Shown here one piece after another: positions 1 to 10,035 of a stretch of DNA of 51,901 nt. The notes below the pieces were generated by a model. The model was not told the origin of the DNA. It saw only the letters and a program-made list of their open reading frames with translations, and did no database searches. The stretch is taken from assembly GCA_018711925.1 (NCBI GenBank), contig DVHR01000014.1:1-51901 (forward strand), in the 5' to 3' direction. This stretch comes from Candidatus Coprenecus pullicola (GTDB taxonomy: Bacteria; Bacteroidota; Bacteroidia; Bacteroidales; UBA932). The stretch's first letter is position 1. Each line of letters begins with the position of its first letter. Position numbers and translations under genes: made by a program.

Positions 1-910
1 AACCACGTCCATACACGCCCATGACACTTCCCATGGATATAAAAGCCTGATTGTCTATCTGCTTTATAGCAGACAGCAGGCCGCTTGCCTCCACCTTGCG
101 GACCATGACCAGCAGGACCTTTTCTTTATTCTTGGTATACCATCCTTCGGCATCAAGTACAGTGACTCCGCGTCCCATTGTACCCGATATCATATCAGCT
201 ATCCTCTCATACTCCTTGGAGAAAATAAACAGCTGGACTGACTGCTTGTTGCCGGCCACAGACAAGTCCACGACAAAGCTGCACGAGGCGACGAGGATAT
301 AACCGATCATCACTCCTGCAATCCTGGAGCCGAAACCGGCCTCAGAGGGCAGCAGAATCGATGAACCGACGATAAATATATCGCACAGAAGGATAATCCT
401 TCCTGGAGGCACGTTACGGTATTTGCTTATAATAAGCGCTATGACATCTGTTCCGGCCGTGCTGCCTCCATGCTTGAAGGCCATGCCGATACCGAGTCCG
501 GACATACTGCCTCCGATGATAGCGCACAGCAACTTGCCGTTGTCCATTGCAAACTCCTGGATAAAATCAGCCGGGATAACCTCCGGCAGCACCCTGAACA
601 ACAGGGATGCCACTACCACCGCATACACTGTCTTCACACCGAAGGCCTTACCCAGTGTCTTGACACCGATAATCAACAATACCAGGTTGACCAGGAAAAA
701 TGTATAGCTGACGGGGACAGCACCGTTGGTCGCATACTGGACGATAGCGCCTATACCGGACACACCTCCACCCACGATTCCGTTGGGAATAATGAAAATA
801 CACCATCCGGCCGTGTAGCACAGCAGGCCAAGGGTGATTATCACATAGTCATTTACGACTGCAAGGGCTTTCCTTGCTGAGCCTGATTTTGTTCTTTTTT
901 GCGTTTCCAT
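1..910 (-). CDS. YitT family membrane protein (second copy), 3' end cut by the window edge
   Basis: The reading frame opens at the ATG at 908-910 and stays open to base 1, giving about 303 residues; it begins METQKRTKSGSARKALAV. The last visible residues read SVMGVYGRG, which lines up with SVYGRGFEELKG near the end of the neighbouring copy, so only a short C-terminal tail is missing. Content matches the YitT/DUF161 family: several hydrophobic segments with a GIVGGGVSGI glycine motif, then a soluble DUF2179-like domain. Substrate and function of the family are not established. The start lies 58 bases inside the upstream paralogue, so the two are probably translated from one message. I infer a tandem duplication. 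The choice of ATG is reasonable but not proven, because a later start would remove the overlap. Confidence 0.85.
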   Translation of the reverse strand, partial: METQKRTKSGSARKALAVVNDYVIITLGLLCYTAGWCIFIIPNGIVGGGVSGIGAIVQYATNGAVPVSYTFFLVNLVLLIIGVKTLGKAFGVKTVYAVVVASLLFRVLPEVIPADFIQEFAMDNGKLLCAIIGGSMSGLGIGMAFKHGGSTAGTDVIALIISKYRNVPPGRIILLCDIFIVGSSILLPSEAGFGSRIAGVMIGYILVASCSFVVDLSVAGNKQSVQLFIFSKEYERIADMISGTMGRGVTVLDAEGWYTKNKEKVLLVMVRKVEASGLLSAIKQIDNQAFISMGSVMGVYGRG

Positions 911-1800
911 TCTATTTTCTCTGCTCCTTTTAATTCTTCAAAACCCCTGCCGTATACACTCATCGTGGGTGTTACGGACATAAATGCCGAACGGTCTATA
1001 CTCTTGACAATCTTGTTGACCGCGTTCAGCTGATGTTTTCTGGCTATCACCATCAATACCTTATGTTCCTCCTGAGTATACCAGCCGATACCATCGAACG
1101 CCGTGACACCGCGTTTGAGCTGATACACCAGAGCGTCTGCTATCTCCTTGAACTTCTCCGAAAAGATCATGACCTGCACAGACTGCTTCGTGCCGGTCAG
1201 AAGCATATCCACTCCTTGCGAGAAGGCTATCACCTGCATATATCCATAGACCACATCCGAAAGTGTCTTGCCTGGCAACAGAAGTACCGAACCGACTATC
1301 ACCAGGTCACAGAAAAGATACACCCGGCCAGGGGATATCTCTCTGAACTTGGACAATATGAGAGCGATGATATCTGTTCCGCCGGTACTGCCTCCCTGAT
1401 TGAAAATCATAACTATACCGATGGCTCCGATAAAGCCTCCGATAAGGCCGTTCAGGAACTCCTCCTCTATGGTGGAGACCCATGGAATCAGATCCGGAAG
1501 TACCTGAAGCAGTAAGGAATTAAGGAGAATACAGTATATGGTCTTGAATCCGAACCCCCTGCCAAGAACAAGAAAGCCCAGTATCAGCAGGATCACATTG
1601 ACAGACAGGTAGGTCACGGATACCGGGATAAGCCCTCCTGTCGCATAATTGACAAAGGTGGCCAGTCCCGGAATAGCTCCGCCGACTATCCCTTTGGGTA
1701 TAAGAAACGACGTCCAGCTGAAGCAGTACAATGCAAGGCCAAAGGTGATGATGACATACTCCTTCAGCGTTATAAGGACTTTTTTCGTAACCGGATTCAT
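853..1800 (-). CDS. YitT family membrane protein (first copy)
   Basis: 315 residues from the ATG at 1798-1800, beginning MNPVTKKVLITLKEYVIIT. A longer frame runs back into leuS, but this ATG lies one base after the leuS stop (TGA-C-ATG), the pattern of translational coupling. The protein has about five to six hydrophobic segments, the family motif GIVGGAIPGLATFV near the N-terminus and NQGGSTGGTDIIALIL in the middle, followed by a C-terminal soluble DUF2179-like domain ending in a charged Lys/Gln-rich tail. It is an inner-membrane protein of unknown substrate. The tail overlaps the start of a second YitT gene. Family assignment is firm, function is not. Confidence 0.9.
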   Translation of the reverse strand: MNPVTKKVLITLKEYVIITFGLALYCFSWTSFLIPKGIVGGAIPGLATFVNYATGGLIPVSVTYLSVNVILLILGFLVLGRGFGFKTIYCILLNSLLLQVLPDLIPWVSTIEEEFLNGLIGGFIGAIGIVMIFNQGGSTGGTDIIALILSKFREISPGRVYLFCDLVIVGSVLLLPGKTLSDVVYGYMQVIAFSQGVDMLLTGTKQSVQVMIFSEKFKEIADALVYQLKRGVTAFDGIGWYTQEEHKVLMVIARKHQLNAVNKIVKSIDRSAFMSVTPTMSVYGRGFEELKGAEKIEWKRKKEQNQAQQGKPLQS

Positions 1801-1801
1801 G

Positions 1802-4570
1802 TCAGAATACAATATTGATAATCTTCGACGGTACCACCACCACTTTACGCACAGGCTTTCCGCCCAGGTACTTTTCCATATTGGGAGAAGCAAGCACGGC
1901 TGCTTCAATCTCTTTCGAGGAAAGGCCGAGGCCAAGTTCCATCTTGAATCTCATCTTTCCGTTGAAAGACACCGGATACTCGAAGGTGTTCTCCACCGTA
2001 TAACTCTCCACGTACTCGGGATACGATGCGTTGGAAACCGAGTCACCATGTCCCAACCTGCTCCACAACTCCTCGCAGATGTGGGGGGCAAAAGGCGAGA
2101 GCAGTATGACCATAGGCTCCAGTATCTCCCGGCTGCGGCACTTAAGCTCCGACAGTTCATTCACCGCAATCATAAATGCGCTGACCGATGTATTCATGGA
2201 AAAATGCTCTATGTCGTATGAGACTTTACGGATAAGGTTGTGCAGCACCTTCAGCTCAGCCGGCGTGGCCTTCACCTCCGTAAATACGGCACCGTCCTTG
2301 TCGTAGAACAGTCGCCAGAACTTCTTGAGGAAGCGGTGTACTCCGTCTATACCCTTGGTATCCCACGGCTTGGACTGTTCTATCGGACCGAGGAACATCT
2401 CGTAAAGCCTGAGCGTATCAGCCCCGTAGGTATCGCAGACATTGTCCGGATTGACTACATTGAACATCGATTTGCTCATCTTCTCTATGGCCCATCCGCA
2501 GATGTATTCACCGTCCTCCAGTATGAACTCGGCTGAGGCAAAGTCAGGCATCCATTTCCGGAAAGCATCCAGATCCAGGCGGTCATTACGGACCATATTG
2601 ACATCCACGTGTATCTCAGTAGTATCATATTGGTCCTTGAGATTGTATGAGACAAATGTATTGGTGCCCTTTATCCTGTACACAAAGTTGGAGCGGCCCT
2701 GAATCATGCCCTGATTGACCAGCTTGCGGAACGGCTCCGGCTCGCACACATATCCCAGGTCGTACAAGAACTTGTTCCAAAACCGGGAATAAATCAGATG
2801 ACCGGTGGCATGCTCAGTACCTCCGACATACAGGTCCACGCTCCTCCAGTACTCGTCTTTTTTACGGTCTACCAGAGCCTTGTCATTGCAGGGGTCCATA
2901 TACCGCAGATAGTACGCGCTGCTGCCTGCAAAGCCGGGCATAGTGCTTTTCTCTATCGGCCAGCCGTGATACTCCCAGCCTTTTGCCCTGGCCAGAGGAG
3001 GCTCCCCCGACTCAGTAGGCTGATACTTGTCTATCTCGGGCAGACACAGAGGCAGATCCGACATCTCCATCGGAACGGCCACACCGTCCTTATAATAAAT
3101 CGGGAAAGGCTCTCCCCAGTATCTCTGGCGGGAGAAAATGGCGTCCCTGAGCCGGTAATTGACCTTCCTGCGTCCGATACCCATCTCCTCCACCTTGGCA
3201 ATCGCCGCCGGTATCGCCTCCTTGACAGTCATTCCGTTAAGAAAACCGGAGTTGCACATCACGCCGTCCTTGGCATCAAAACTCTCCTGCGACACATCGC
3301 AGCCCTCGATTAGCGGAACTATCGGCAGGTTGAAATGCCTGGCGAAAGCATAGTCCCTGCTGTCATGGGCCGGTACCGCCATGATGGCGCCCGTACCGTA
3401 TCCGGCCAGCACGTACTCCGATATCCATACCGGTATCTTCTGGCCCGTCAAAGGATTCACCGCGTAGGAGCCGGTGAGCACACCTGTCACCTGACGGGTC
3501 TGGGCCATCCTCTCCCTCTCGGTCTTCCTGGCCGCTGAGGCCAGATACTCGTCCACCTGGGAGCGCATCTCAGGAGCTGTAAGCCTGTCCACCCACTCGC
3601 TTTCGGGAGCGAGCACCATGAACGTCACGCCGAATACAGTATCAGCCCTGGTCGTAAATATAGTCACATCATATGTCTTGTCCCCGTTGCTCACCTTGAA
3701 GACTATCTCCGCACCCTCGGAGCGGCCTATCCAGTTGCGCTGCATCTCCTTCAGGGAGTCGGACCAGTCGAGGGTATCCAAGTCTGCGAGCAGTCTCTCA
3801 GCATAGGCGGACACTCGAAGCTGCCACTGCTGCATCTTCTTCTGTATAACCGGGTAGCCTCCCCTGACTGACAAACCTTCCTTGACTTCATCGTTAGCCA
3901 GGACCGTTCCCAGTTTGGGACACCAGTTAACCGAAGTCTCCCCCAGATATGCTATTCTGTAGTTCATCAGCACGTCGGCACGCTCCTTTTCCGTCATGGA
4001 GTTCCACTCAGCTGCCGAAAAGCTCATCTCCCTGGAGCAGGCGGCATTCACGCCCGAAGTGCCCTTAGCGGCAAAATAAGCCTCAAGTTCCTCTATCGGA
4101 CGCGCCTTGCCGCAGGAATTGTCATACCAGCTCCCGAACATCTTCAGGAATGCCCATTGCGTCCATTTGTAATAAGACGGATCACTGGTTCGTATCTCTC
4201 TTGTCCAGTCAAACGAGAATCCTATCCGGTTGAGCTGGCTTTTATATCTGGCGATATTCTCCTCGGTTGTAGATGCCGGATGACGGCCGGTCTGGACAGC
4301 GTACTGCTCCGCAGGCAGGCCGAAGGCGTCAAATCCCATGGGATGCAGGATATTGAAACCCTGAAGACGCTTATACCGACTGTAAATATCACTGGCTATA
4401 TATCCCAATGGATGTCCCACATGCAGGCCGGCTCCGGAGGGATAGGGAAACATATCCAGGACATAGAACTTAGGTTTCCCGCTGTCTTCCGTGACTCTGT
4501 AAGTTCCATTATCCGCCCAGAACTTCTGCCACTTTCTCTCAATCTCTGAAAAATTGTAATCAGTTGACAT
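1802..4570 (-). CDS. leuS: Leucine-tRNA ligase
   Basis: 922 residues, the normal length for bacterial LeuRS. It charges tRNA-Leu with leucine in the cytoplasm. Visible class I signatures are HVGH at residues 50-53 and EKMSKS near residue 700. The CP1 editing domain is present, with TTRADTVFG and the editing-site stretch [12 protein letters not shown]. The C-terminal anticodon-binding domain ends in [14 protein letters not shown]. The gene sits 20 bases after the M28-TonB gene and one base before yitT, inside what looks like one minus-strand transcription unit starting upstream of the SPOR lipoprotein. Nothing about the enzyme looks abnormal. Confidence 0.98.
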   Translation of the reverse strand: MSTDYNFSEIERKWQKFWADNGTYRVTEDSGKPKFYVLDMFPYPSGAGLHVGHPLGYIASDIYSRYKRLQGFNILHPMGFDAFGLPAEQYAVQTGRHPASTTEENIARYKSQLNRIGFSFDWTREIRTSDPSYYKWTQWAFLKMFGSWYDNSCGKARPIEELEAYFAAKGTSGVNAACSREMSFSAAEWNSMTEKERADVLMNYRIAYLGETSVNWCPKLGTVLANDEVKEGLSVRGGYPVIQKKMQQWQLRVSAYAERLLADLDTLDWSDSLKEMQRNWIGRSEGAEIVFKVSNGDKTYDVTIFTTRADTVFGVTFMVLAPESEWVDRLTAPEMRSQVDEYLASAARKTERERMAQTRQVTGVLTGSYAVNPLTGQKIPVWISEYVLAGYGTGAIMAVPAHDSRDYAFARHFNLPIVPLIEGCDVSQESFDAKDGVMCNSGFLNGMTVKEAIPAAIAKVEEMGIGRRKVNYRLRDAIFSRQRYWGEPFPIYYKDGVAVPMEMSDLPLCLPEIDKYQPTESGEPPLARAKGWEYHGWPIEKSTMPGFAGSSAYYLRYMDPCNDKALVDRKKDEYWRSVDLYVGGTEHATGHLIYSRFWNKFLYDLGYVCEPEPFRKLVNQGMIQGRSNFVYRIKGTNTFVSYNLKDQYDTTEIHVDVNMVRNDRLDLDAFRKWMPDFASAEFILEDGEYICGWAIEKMSKSMFNVVNPDNVCDTYGADTLRLYEMFLGPIEQSKPWDTKGIDGVHRFLKKFWRLFYDKDGAVFTEVKATPAELKVLHNLIRKVSYDIEHFSMNTSVSAFMIAVNELSELKCRSREILEPMVILLSPFAPHICEELWSRLGHGDSVSNASYPEYVESYTVENTFEYPVSFNGKMRFKMELGLGLSSKEIEAAVLASPNMEKYLGGKPVRKVVVVPSKIINIVF

Positions 4571-4590
4571 TTTGTTTTATACTACTCTTT

Positions 4591-5904
4591 CTATCTTTTT
4601 TTCAATCTGAACTCAACAGGTACAGAGTATTTGACCCTGACCTTCTCTCCGCCCAAGACGCCCGGCTTCCACTTCGGGGAGGCCGATATGACCCGCACGG
4701 CCTCATCCTCAAGATACTGGTCATTGCCCCTGATCGCCCTGACATTGGTCACACTGCCGTCCTTCTCCACGATGAACTCCACCGTCACCGTGCCGGACAC
4801 TCCCTGGCTCAGCGGAATATCCGGATACTTGAGATAAGTATACACCCACTCCCTCAGGAATGTACCCACATCTCCCCTAAAGAACTCCGGAGGCGTGTCC
4901 ACTTCATACGGAGAGTAGGTCCTCTCCCCTCCGATTGACGCCAGCGAGTCTGCCGTACCCGTCCAATACTCTTCAGGACGGTCAATCATCAGTTCCATAT
5001 TCGCGACTTCCCTGATAAAATTGTAAATGAAGTCGCAGATATAATCCATCGACTCATAATCCAGAAAGGAAGCCCTATCCCTGACCGTCCTCATATTTCT
5101 GTCACTCCCGGCAGTGAACAGCACCACCGGTATGTTCTTCTCATAAAACGGAAGATAATCTCCGGACGGCAGCATACCGTCTCCCTCTTCCGGAATATAA
5201 AACGCTCCCACTTCAGACAGTCCGTCAACCAGACTGTTGACCTCAGGACTCGACACACCGTTATAATAAGTAAACGGATTGAGCGGACCCGAGCGTCCCA
5301 CGGACCTGACATCGATCATAATGGAGATACTGTCCGGCTCCGGAAATGTCTTGTTGATAAAATACCATGATCCGGCCATTCCCTGCTCCCTGGCCCCGAA
5401 TCCGGCAAAAACGACTGACCTTTTAAAGAAAAATGAGGAAGCGGCCACTCGTTTGGCCACTTCCAGCATTACGGCAATCCCGGAGGCATTGTCATTCGCC
5501 CCCGGGAATATCTGCGTCACGCTTCTGCCGTCCACCGTCATCACATTGGTTCCGAGATGGTCCATGTTGGCACCAATGACCACATATTGATTCCTAAGCC
5601 TGTCGTCATATCCGTTGACTATCCCTACGATATTTCTGGACATCACCGTATCATCCTCCAGTACTATGGAGAACTCCTGACCTTCCCTTCCGGAAAGCAT
5701 GGTGACACCGGCTTCGTAAAGACAATCGTAGACATACTCCGCCGCTGCGGTCTCTCCAGGACTTCCGGCACGCCGGCCGCCAAGAGAGTCTGAGGTCAGG
5801 AACACGACATGGTCTTCCAATCTCGCGGTCTCCTCTCCGTTCTGCGCATACGACAGTACGGCAGAAAGACCGGCCAGGATGAGAATGGAGGCTGTGCGTT
5901 TCAC
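4591..5904 (-). CDS. M28 peptidase-like protein with C-terminal TonB domain, active site degenerate
   Basis: 437 residues starting at a GTG that overlaps the gcvT stop by one base (TAGTG). A signal peptide (to about residue 20, LSYAQ) indicates export. Residues 30-330 have the M28 metallopeptidase fold order: VVIGANMDHLG, GANDNASG, FGAREQG and MIDVRSVGR. Compared with the family, the first zinc His is Asn113, the catalytic base Glu is Arg172, and no His follows LFTAGSD where the last ligand is expected; Asp138, Glu173 and Asp198 remain. Residues 345-437 form a TonB C-terminal domain (GTVTVEFIVEKDG, SPKWKPG). I infer a non-catalytic M28 domain used for binding, tethered to a TonB-like periplasmic module. 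The domain calls are firm, the loss of activity is inference. Confidence 0.85.
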   Translation of the reverse strand: MKRTASILILAGLSAVLSYAQNGEETARLEDHVVFLTSDSLGGRRAGSPGETAAAEYVYDCLYEAGVTMLSGREGQEFSIVLEDDTVMSRNIVGIVNGYDDRLRNQYVVIGANMDHLGTNVMTVDGRSVTQIFPGANDNASGIAVMLEVAKRVAASSFFFKRSVVFAGFGAREQGMAGSWYFINKTFPEPDSISIMIDVRSVGRSGPLNPFTYYNGVSSPEVNSLVDGLSEVGAFYIPEEGDGMLPSGDYLPFYEKNIPVVLFTAGSDRNMRTVRDRASFLDYESMDYICDFIYNFIREVANMELMIDRPEEYWTGTADSLASIGGERTYSPYEVDTPPEFFRGDVGTFLREWVYTYLKYPDIPLSQGVSGTVTVEFIVEKDGSVTNVRAIRGNDQYLEDEAVRVISASPKWKPGVLGGEKVRVKYSVPVEFRLKKR

Positions 5905-7013
5905 TATTTCGAAGCCTTATAGAAAGGAGTCTTTACTACCTTGGCCTTGAGAAGCCTGTTCCTTACCTTGATGTATATCTCGGTGTCCGCCTTGTTGAAC
6001 GGGGTGTTGACATAACCCATTCCGATGGGGATGTTGAGGGAAGGAGACATGGTTCCGGATGTCACGTGACCGATTACAGTACCGGCGGCATCGCAGATCT
6101 CATAACCGTGACGGGGCACACCGCGGTCGATTAGCTCGAATCCTACAAGCTTGCGTTTCAGGCCCTCGGCCTTCTGAGCCAGGAGATACTCCTTGTCGAT
6201 AAAATCACCCTTGGCCTCTGAGAACTTGGTAATCCAGCCCAGACCGGCCTCAAGAGGCGATGTGGTATCGTCTATATCGTTGCCATACAGGCAGAATCCC
6301 ATCTCCAGCCTGAGAGTGTCGCGGGCTCCCAGTCCGATTGGCTTGATGCCGAACTCGGCTCCAGCCTCGAACACTGCATTCCACAACTTGTCGGCGTCCT
6401 CGTTGGCCGCGTAAATCTCGCATCCGCCAGCTCCAGTATATCCTGTGATAGAGAAAATCACACTTACACCGCCGAGCATAAGTTTCTTGAATGTATAGTA
6501 CTCCATCCCGGTAATATCCTCATCGCAGAGTTTCTGCATGGCCTGAATGGCCTTGGGGCCCTGCACTGCAAGCTGGCAGATCTCGTCCGATGCGTTATAG
6601 AGCTCCTTACCGGGAGTAAGCCCGAACTTGGGAGCTATGGCGCAGAGGTGATTCCAGTCCTTCTCCACGTTGGCGGCATTGACTACAAGCAGATATGTCT
6701 GGCTGTCTATGCAGTATGCAAGAAAATCGTCCACGATACCGCCCTTTCCGTTGGGGAAACAGTCGTACTGCACCTTCCCGGGATAGAGAAGTGACGCGTC
6801 ATTGGACGAGACATACTGCACGAATGCAAGGGCGTTGGGACCCTTTACCCATATCTCACCCATGTGCGAGACATCGAATACTCCTACTCCGTTCCTGACT
6901 GTATTATGTTCCTCGGTGATACCGACATACTCAACCGGCATATTGTATCCGGCGAAAGGAACCATCTTGGCTCCCAGAGCTATGTGCTTCTGGGTAAATG
7001 CTGTTGTTTTCAT
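5904..7013 (-). CDS. gcvT: Aminomethyltransferase, glycine cleavage T protein
   Basis: 369 residues, the usual length. GcvT transfers the methylene unit from aminomethyl-lipoate on the H protein to tetrahydrofolate in glycine cleavage. Signatures: [10 protein letters not shown] near the N-terminus, [10 protein letters not shown], the folate-site region [10 protein letters not shown], and [19 protein letters not shown]. The C-terminal barrel domain has [12 protein letters not shown] and IGMGYV. The H and P protein genes are not in the window. The gene follows the SPOR lipoprotein by 34 bases and its TAG stop shares a base with the next GTG start. No glycine riboswitch fits in the short upstream gap. 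Confidence 0.97.
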   Translation of the reverse strand: MKTTAFTQKHIALGAKMVPFAGYNMPVEYVGITEEHNTVRNGVGVFDVSHMGEIWVKGPNALAFVQYVSSNDASLLYPGKVQYDCFPNGKGGIVDDFLAYCIDSQTYLLVVNAANVEKDWNHLCAIAPKFGLTPGKELYNASDEICQLAVQGPKAIQAMQKLCDEDITGMEYYTFKKLMLGGVSVIFSITGYTGAGGCEIYAANEDADKLWNAVFEAGAEFGIKPIGLGARDTLRLEMGFCLYGNDIDDTTSPLEAGLGWITKFSEAKGDFIDKEYLLAQKAEGLKRKLVGFELIDRGVPRHGYEICDAAGTVIGHVTSGTMSPSLNIPIGMGYVNTPFNKADTEIYIKVRNRLLKAKVVKTPFYKASK

Positions 7014-7047
7014 CTATACTGACTTGGTTATTTGTTGTTATTTACTG

Positions 7048-7527
7048 TTATTTGACATGCATATTCTGACTGACATCATAGATCCATACATCCTCGGGGC
7101 AGAACTGATATTCCATGACATCCTCCATAGCCCTGAGCGCCTCGCGATAATCATCATAGGCGGCTACGGAGACTGCCTCGAATCCGTTGTTGAACTCTAT
7201 CACTCTGGGCTTGTAGCCGTTTTTCTCCAGCGTGGCATACATCTTCTCAGCATTGCCCTCCACCTTGAAACTGCCGAGAATCACATGATATTTTCCAGCA
7301 TTCTCCAGCGAGTTCTCAGCAGCGATTCTGGCCTGCTCCAGCTCAAGGGCCCTCACCCTGTTGAGAGAATCCTGCTCACGTTGCTGACGCTCCTGCTCCA
7401 TTGCCTCCTGTCTCATCCTTTCAAGGTCCTTGGAAGTAGGCTTTCCTACAAGCGAGCGGAAAAAGTCACATCCTGTCAGCAGCATTGCAGCCGCCGCCAA
7501 GGTCATAATTAACTTAACGATTCTCAT
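7048..7527 (-). CDS. SPOR-domain lipoprotein
   Basis: 159 residues from the ATG at 7525-7527, chosen because it places a clean lipoprotein signal at the N-terminus (MRIVKLIMT, then LLTGC with Cys20). Residues 35-75 are a Gln/Glu/Arg-rich helix, probably coiled coil. Residues 82-150 look like a SPOR repeat (KYHVILGSFKVEGNAEKM, GYKPRVIEF, VSVAAYDDYREAL), a fold that binds denuded septal peptidoglycan in other bacteria. It would sit in the envelope facing peptidoglycan. It is first in the minus-strand run toward gcvT and leuS, with a good promoter 43 bases upstream. Confidence 0.85.
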   Translation of the reverse strand: MRIVKLIMTLAAAAMLLTGCDFFRSLVGKPTSKDLERMRQEAMEQERQQREQDSLNRVRALELEQARIAAENSLENAGKYHVILGSFKVEGNAEKMYATLEKNGYKPRVIEFNNGFEAVSVAAYDDYREALRAMEDVMEYQFCPEDVWIYDVSQNMHVK

Positions 7528-7569
7528 ATTCAGCAATTTATTTAAATTAAACAGTTTAATTATATCCAA

Positions 7570-7601
7570 CAAAAATAGGCAAATAATAACACAAGAGCAA
7601 A
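7570..7601 (-). promoter_or_regulatory. Bacteroidota-type promoter for the SPOR-gcvT-leuS unit
   Basis: On the minus strand a -33 box TTTG (7598-7601) is followed after 20 bases by TATTTTTG (7570-7577), an exact match to the TAnnTTTG -7 consensus. The start codon is at 7527. Confidence 0.6.
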
Positions 7602-7641
7602 AAAAATGTATATTTACACTCTAATTGATAAAATAAGCCGG

Positions 7642-9003
7642 ATGGAAAACAATTTCAGGAGTTTTTTCAGTAAAGTCAAGACATACATCGGTGATATAGT
7701 GAGCCTGAGCGACCATATCGACACCGACAAGGCTTCCCAGTATATCCGCAGCAACATAGACTTCAAAGGCCCGAACGCCTACATCCTGGCCTTCGCCATT
7801 ATCGTAGCGTCCGTAGGCCTGAACACCAACTCGATAGCGGTAATCATCGGCGCCATGCTCATATCTCCGCTCATGGGGCCTATATTCGGTATCGGATACG
7901 GTCTGGGGACCAACGACACGTCTTTTCTGAAGAAGTCATTCAAGAACCTGATTGTGATGGTCGTAATCAGCATCCTGGCATCCACGGTATATTTCCTTGT
8001 ATCCCCACTGGAACTGGAGAACCCCACCGAATTGCTCACCAGGACCAATCCTACAATATATGACGTATTCATCGCCTTGTTCGGAGGTTCGGCCGGTATC
8101 ATAGAAATCAGCCGGAAAGACAAGGGCACCGTCATCTCAGGCGTAGCCATTGCCACAGCCCTCATGCCGCCGTTGTGTACCGCAGGCTTCGGGCTCGCCA
8201 CTGGCAGCCTGAAATATTTTGCCGGAGCACTGTACCTGTTCTCCATCAACAGCATCTTCATCGCCATAGCCACCCTACTGGCCGTCAAGTATCTCAAGTT
8301 CCCCATGGCCACGTTTACCGACCCGGCGAAACAGAAAAGAGTGAGCCGCTGGATAGCCGCACTCGTCATCATAATCATCATCCCGAGCGTCTACTCGGCC
8401 GTCATCATGATCCGGGAGAACAACTTCAGCCACACGGCGAAAGAGTTCATCGCCGCCAACAAGGAACTTAGCAGAAGCTACATATACGACCACAGCATTG
8501 ACTTCAGAGCCAAACCGCCGAAAGTCGAGCTGTTCATAGCCGGAGAGGCGCTCAGCCATGAGGAGCTCAACCTCATCTACAAGTCCGCACACGAGTTCGG
8601 CTTCACCGACGACCAGATCATCATAAGCCAGAACGCCGCCACCGACCAACGGGAGATGACCGACAGGGTCGCCATCCAGAGCATCTACGAGAGAAGCGAC
8701 CAGGAAATCCTCAAGCGGGAGCAGATAATCGACACGATGCGCAAGGAGCTGCAAAGCTACAAGACAAGGGAACTGCCTTACGAACAGATAACCAACGAGC
8801 TGCTGGCCCAGTATCCCGGCCTGACCAACGTGACCATGACCCGCGGCTACTCCATCAACCCGGATTCGCTCGGCAAGAGGCAGGAAGAGATACTTGTAAT
8901 CCTGAGTGCTGAAAAGCCCATATCCGGGGAGAATGTGGAGAAACTACGGAAATGGCTGACTGTAAGGCTGGATTTTGAGAACGTTAAATTATTGCAGGAG
9001 TAG
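7642..9003 (+). CDS. DUF389 family inner-membrane protein
   Basis: 453 residues if started at the ATG at 7642 (MENNFRSFFSK); an upstream ATG at 7606 is open but adds an AT-rich stretch of 12 codons. The N-terminal half is a DUF389 membrane domain with five or so hydrophobic segments and the conserved stretches GPNAYILAFAIIVASVG, AVIIGAMLISPLMGPI and GVAIATALMPPLCTAG. The C-terminal half, about residues 270-453, is soluble and charged. Family function is unknown; transport is an inference from topology. It is divergent from the SPOR gene and only 3 bases before the CapA-like gene, so the two plus-strand genes plausibly form an operon with phoH. Confidence 0.88.
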   Translation: MENNFRSFFSKVKTYIGDIVSLSDHIDTDKASQYIRSNIDFKGPNAYILAFAIIVASVGLNTNSIAVIIGAMLISPLMGPIFGIGYGLGTNDTSFLKKSFKNLIVMVVISILASTVYFLVSPLELENPTELLTRTNPTIYDVFIALFGGSAGIIEISRKDKGTVISGVAIATALMPPLCTAGFGLATGSLKYFAGALYLFSINSIFIAIATLLAVKYLKFPMATFTDPAKQKRVSRWIAALVIIIIIPSVYSAVIMIRENNFSHTAKEFIAANKELSRSYIYDHSIDFRAKPPKVELFIAGEALSHEELNLIYKSAHEFGFTDDQIIISQNAATDQREMTDRVAIQSIYERSDQEILKREQIIDTMRKELQSYKTRELPYEQITNELLAQYPGLTNVTMTRGYSINPDSLGKRQEEILVILSAEKPISGENVEKLRKWLTVRLDFENVKLLQE

Positions 9004-9006
9004 CGG

Positions 9007-10035
9007 ATGACCGGAACTTTTTTGCTCACTGTCGTCGACACACTGTCCATACTCTTCATGGGCGATGTCATGCAGCACAGGCAGCAGATACACTCAGCCC
9101 TCATCCCAGGAGCCGATTCAATGCAGTCATCGTCCTACGACTACTCATCCTATTTCGCACATGTCCAGCACTTTATAGACGAGGCTGACTTCACCGTAGC
9201 CAACATGGAGTTCTGTCTCGGAGGGCCTCCGTACACCGGATATCCGTCATTCTCAGCCCCCGAAGCACTGGCAGAAGAGGCAGCTGAGGCCGGCATAGAC
9301 CTGTTCCTGTGCGCCAACAACCATATCTGCGACAAAGGACGCAGGGGGCTAGTCTCATCCTTGGAGAAATACGGGAAAATAGGCGTACCCGTGACCGGAG
9401 TATACCGCGACAGCCTGGATGAACAGAAGCACAACCCTTACATAGCCGAGCTCGGAGGAGTCCGGGTCGCATTCATCAACTTCACCTACGGCACAAACGG
9501 CATCAGAGTCCCGGAGCCGTTCATCGTCAACATGATGGACAAAGAGAAAGTGCGGGAGGCCTTCGTCAGGGCCAGGGAAAAGGAGGCTGACATCATTATC
9601 GCCCTGCCGCACTGGGGCCAGGAATATACGACAGTACCCGATAGCCGTCAGAGGGAATGGGCTGAGTTCCTGCTGGAATGCGGGGCCGATGCGGTAATCG
9701 GAAGCCATCCGCATGTAGTCCAGCCGGTAGTGTTCCCGGTGGCGTATTCCATGGGCAATTTCATATCCAACATGAGCCTGAGGAACACTGAGCTAGGGCT
9801 GATGATGATACTGAGGATAGCCGTCACATCCTACGGTGACAGCTACGTGGCCGGACTTGAGGCCGTGCCGGTATGGTGCTCCAGACCTGGAGGATACGGG
9901 AACGGGTACACAGTCCTGCCGGTTCGGGAGTTCCTGGACAGAAAGGAAGAGTTCCGGAGCGGATACAATTACACGAAAATGAAAGACACATACAATAGAC
10001 TGAAAACACTGTTTGAAGATGACAGAGAAGAATGA
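9007..10035 (+). CDS. CapA family (PGA_cap) metallophosphatase-like protein
   Basis: 342 residues. The core follows the CapA/PGA_cap pattern of calcineurin-like metallophosphatases: ILFMGDVMQH at residues 15-24, VANMEFCLGG, CANNHICDKG, LPHWGQEY and IGSHPHVVQP supply the expected Asp, Asn and His residues. Relatives take part in poly-gamma-glutamate or capsule-related processes, but most Bacteroidota copies have no assigned substrate. The start is 3 bases after the DUF389 stop, so there is no room for a long signal peptide; only a short hydrophobic run (FLLTVVDTLSILFMG) precedes the catalytic Asp and coincides with its first strand. Location is therefore uncertain. Its 3' end overlaps phoH by 17 bases. 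Confidence 0.88.
   Translation: MTGTFLLTVVDTLSILFMGDVMQHRQQIHSALIPGADSMQSSSYDYSSYFAHVQHFIDEADFTVANMEFCLGGPPYTGYPSFSAPEALAEEAAEAGIDLFLCANNHICDKGRRGLVSSLEKYGKIGVPVTGVYRDSLDEQKHNPYIAELGGVRVAFINFTYGTNGIRVPEPFIVNMMDKEKVREAFVRAREKEADIIIALPHWGQEYTTVPDSRQREWAEFLLECGADAVIGSHPHVVQPVVFPVAYSMGNFISNMSLRNTELGLMMILRIAVTSYGDSYVAGLEAVPVWCSRPGGYGNGYTVLPVREFLDRKEEFRSGYNYTKMKDTYNRLKTLFEDDREE

Noticed and set aside
7014..7047. Glycine riboswitch before gcvT
   Set aside because: Only 34 bases lie between the genes, far too few.
8175..8754. Long overlapping reading frames opposite DUF389
   Set aside because: They are GC-driven shadows with no family features; DUF389 explains the sequence.
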